Shown: positions 63,350 to 64,000 of the stretch, in pieces
Numbering within the stretch: position 1 is the first letter of the stretch
Layout: every line of letters begins with the position of its first letter
Origin: Myxococcales bacterium
GTDB taxonomy: Bacteria; Myxococcota; Bradymonadia; UBA7976; UBA1532
NCBI GenBank assembly: GCA_020633515.1
Contig: JACKDM010000015.1
Span: 21,945-85,944 of the forward strand
Direction: 5' to 3'
Length of the DNA: 64,000 nt
Notes under the pieces: generated by a model
Told to the model about the DNA's origin: nothing
Seen by the model: only the letters and a program-made list of their open reading frames with translations
Databases searched by the model: none
Position numbers and translations under genes: made by a program

Positions 63350-64000
63350 ATGGGGTCGCCGTTGTTGCGGGCGGTGCGGCCGCATAGCGGGGCGGCGACG
63401 TGGATCGCGCGGCGGCGCGATGGGCGGGTGTGTCTGGCTCATCGGGTCGAGCCGGGGGCGGTGGCGGCGATCGATGGGCTGCGGGGGCTGCGGCATGCAC
63501 ATGTGGCGGCGACGTTGGGGGTGGCGCAGGTGGAGGGGGCGGCGCACGCGCTGGTGGAGCTGCGGCCGGCGGAGCCGCTGTCGCGGTTGCGTGATCGGTT
63601 GGCGCGGGCGGGGCGGCCGGGGTTGCCGGTGCCGGTGATGGTGCGGGTGGCGGCGCAGGTCGCGGATGGGGTGGCGGCGCTGCACGCGCGGGGGCTGGGG
63701 CACGGGGCGATCGACGCGCGGCGGGTGGCGGTGGAGTACGGGGGCGGGGCGGTGCTGCTCGATACGCCGCAGAACCTGGCGCGGGGGGCGACGGCGGCGG
63801 ATGACATCGCGGCGATCGGGCGGCTGATCGATGGCTTGTGCGTCGAGGCGCCGGCGGCGGTGGTGGATCTGGCGCGGCGGGCGCGGGAGGGGGCGTTCAC
63901 CCGGGCGGCGGATCTGGCGGCGGCGCTCGATGCGTGGCGGCGGGTGGATCCGGTGGCGGCGCGGGTGGCTGACGCGCGGGTGGCGCGGTGGATGGGGCGG
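63350..64000 (+). CDS. Degenerate protein-kinase-like protein (pseudokinase), 3' end outside window
   Basis: 217 residues visible, open to the window edge. Start ATG 63350 with GGGGGAGG 6 bases before it. Layout is that of a kinase N-lobe/C-lobe junction: HAHVAATLGVAQVEGAAHAL then VELRPAEPLSRL (hinge-like), VADGVAALHARGLGHGAIDARRVAVE where active kinases have HRDLKPxN, and LLDTPQNLA in place of DFG. DDIAAIGRLIDGLC resembles the alpha-F helix region. The catalytic Asp and metal Asp are not conserved, so it is probably inactive. Codons are almost all G-ending (GCG, GTG, CGG), unlike the C-ending style of most neighbours. Confidence 0.65.
   Translation, partial: MGSPLLRAVRPHSGAATWIARRRDGRVCLAHRVEPGAVAAIDGLRGLRHAHVAATLGVAQVEGAAHALVELRPAEPLSRLRDRLARAGRPGLPVPVMVRVAAQVADGVAALHARGLGHGAIDARRVAVEYGGGAVLLDTPQNLARGATAADDIAAIGRLIDGLCVEAPAAVVDLARRAREGAFTRAADLAAALDAWRRVDPVAARVADARVARWMGR

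Overview
The window is about 70% GC and almost fully coding. The genome style is that of a predatory or social Myxococcota-type bacterium (old Deltaproteobacteria; Sandaracinaceae/Polyangiales or Bradymonadia-like lineages are the closest guess, not proven). The evidence is an FHA-GAF sigma-54 activator, several Ser/Thr kinases, very many lipoproteins with low-complexity (Glu-Gly)n, Met-Gly-Gly or Pro/Asp/Ala linkers, and MopE-like Cys/Asp-rich repeats of the CNGxDDDCDG kind. No rRNA, tRNA, CRISPR array, insertion sequence or phage gene was seen.

Layout. 1-9.2 kb: end of a sigma-54 regulator, an (EG)n lipoprotein, a PNGase F-like lipoprotein, an alkaline phosphatase-superfamily enzyme and small membrane proteins. 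9.3-12.6 kb: a lipoprotein with two M15 peptidase-like halves, then a Fic-domain gene beside a decayed AAA ATPase. 12.6-18.5 kb: a Cys-rich secreted protein, a zinc alcohol dehydrogenase, an alpha/beta-hydrolase lipoprotein and a wrecked Ser/Thr kinase-TPR gene. 18.5-22.1 kb: a Ktr-type potassium transporter operon (membrane subunit, NAD-binding gate, sensor-like membrane protein). 22.3-36.9 kb: HU, a lamin-tail lipoprotein, an SF1 helicase coupled to an M20 peptidase, a DraG-like protein, a GNAT-VOC fusion, a thioredoxin-like lipoprotein, a pyrophosphate-type phosphofructokinase, GspC, a copper monooxygenase-like lipoprotein carrying a haem motif, and an aldo-keto reductase. 37-40 kb: two Cys/Asp-rich surface lipoproteins.

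40.3-57.6 kb is the most coherent unit: eleven same-strand genes forming an apparent alpha-glucan capture, digestion and uptake locus. It has a glucodextranase-C-like lipoprotein, an outer-membrane barrel, two carbohydrate-handling lipoproteins, a second glucodextranase-C-like protein, MalE, MalK, a long MalF with an added sensor-like module, MalG, a MalS-like amylase lipoprotein and a type I pullulanase lipoprotein. The last four transporter/enzyme junctions overlap by 4 bp. I infer that surface pullulanase and amylase cut polymer, the barrel admits oligosaccharides, and MalEFGK imports them; the phosphofructokinase nearby would serve downstream glycolysis.

57.6-64 kb: a three-gene leftward operon of envelope proteins (one a formylglycine-generating-enzyme fold with MopE motifs), a Ser/Thr kinase ending in a perfect 20-bp hairpin, and the start of a degenerate kinase running off the window.

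Two genome-scale signals cut across genes: a strongly over-represented near-palindrome GATG(C/G)CATC (20 copies counted by eye, also as small intergenic arrays), and apparent 1-bp frameshifts concentrated in C-runs of Pro/Asp/Ala-rich linkers, which could be assembly error.
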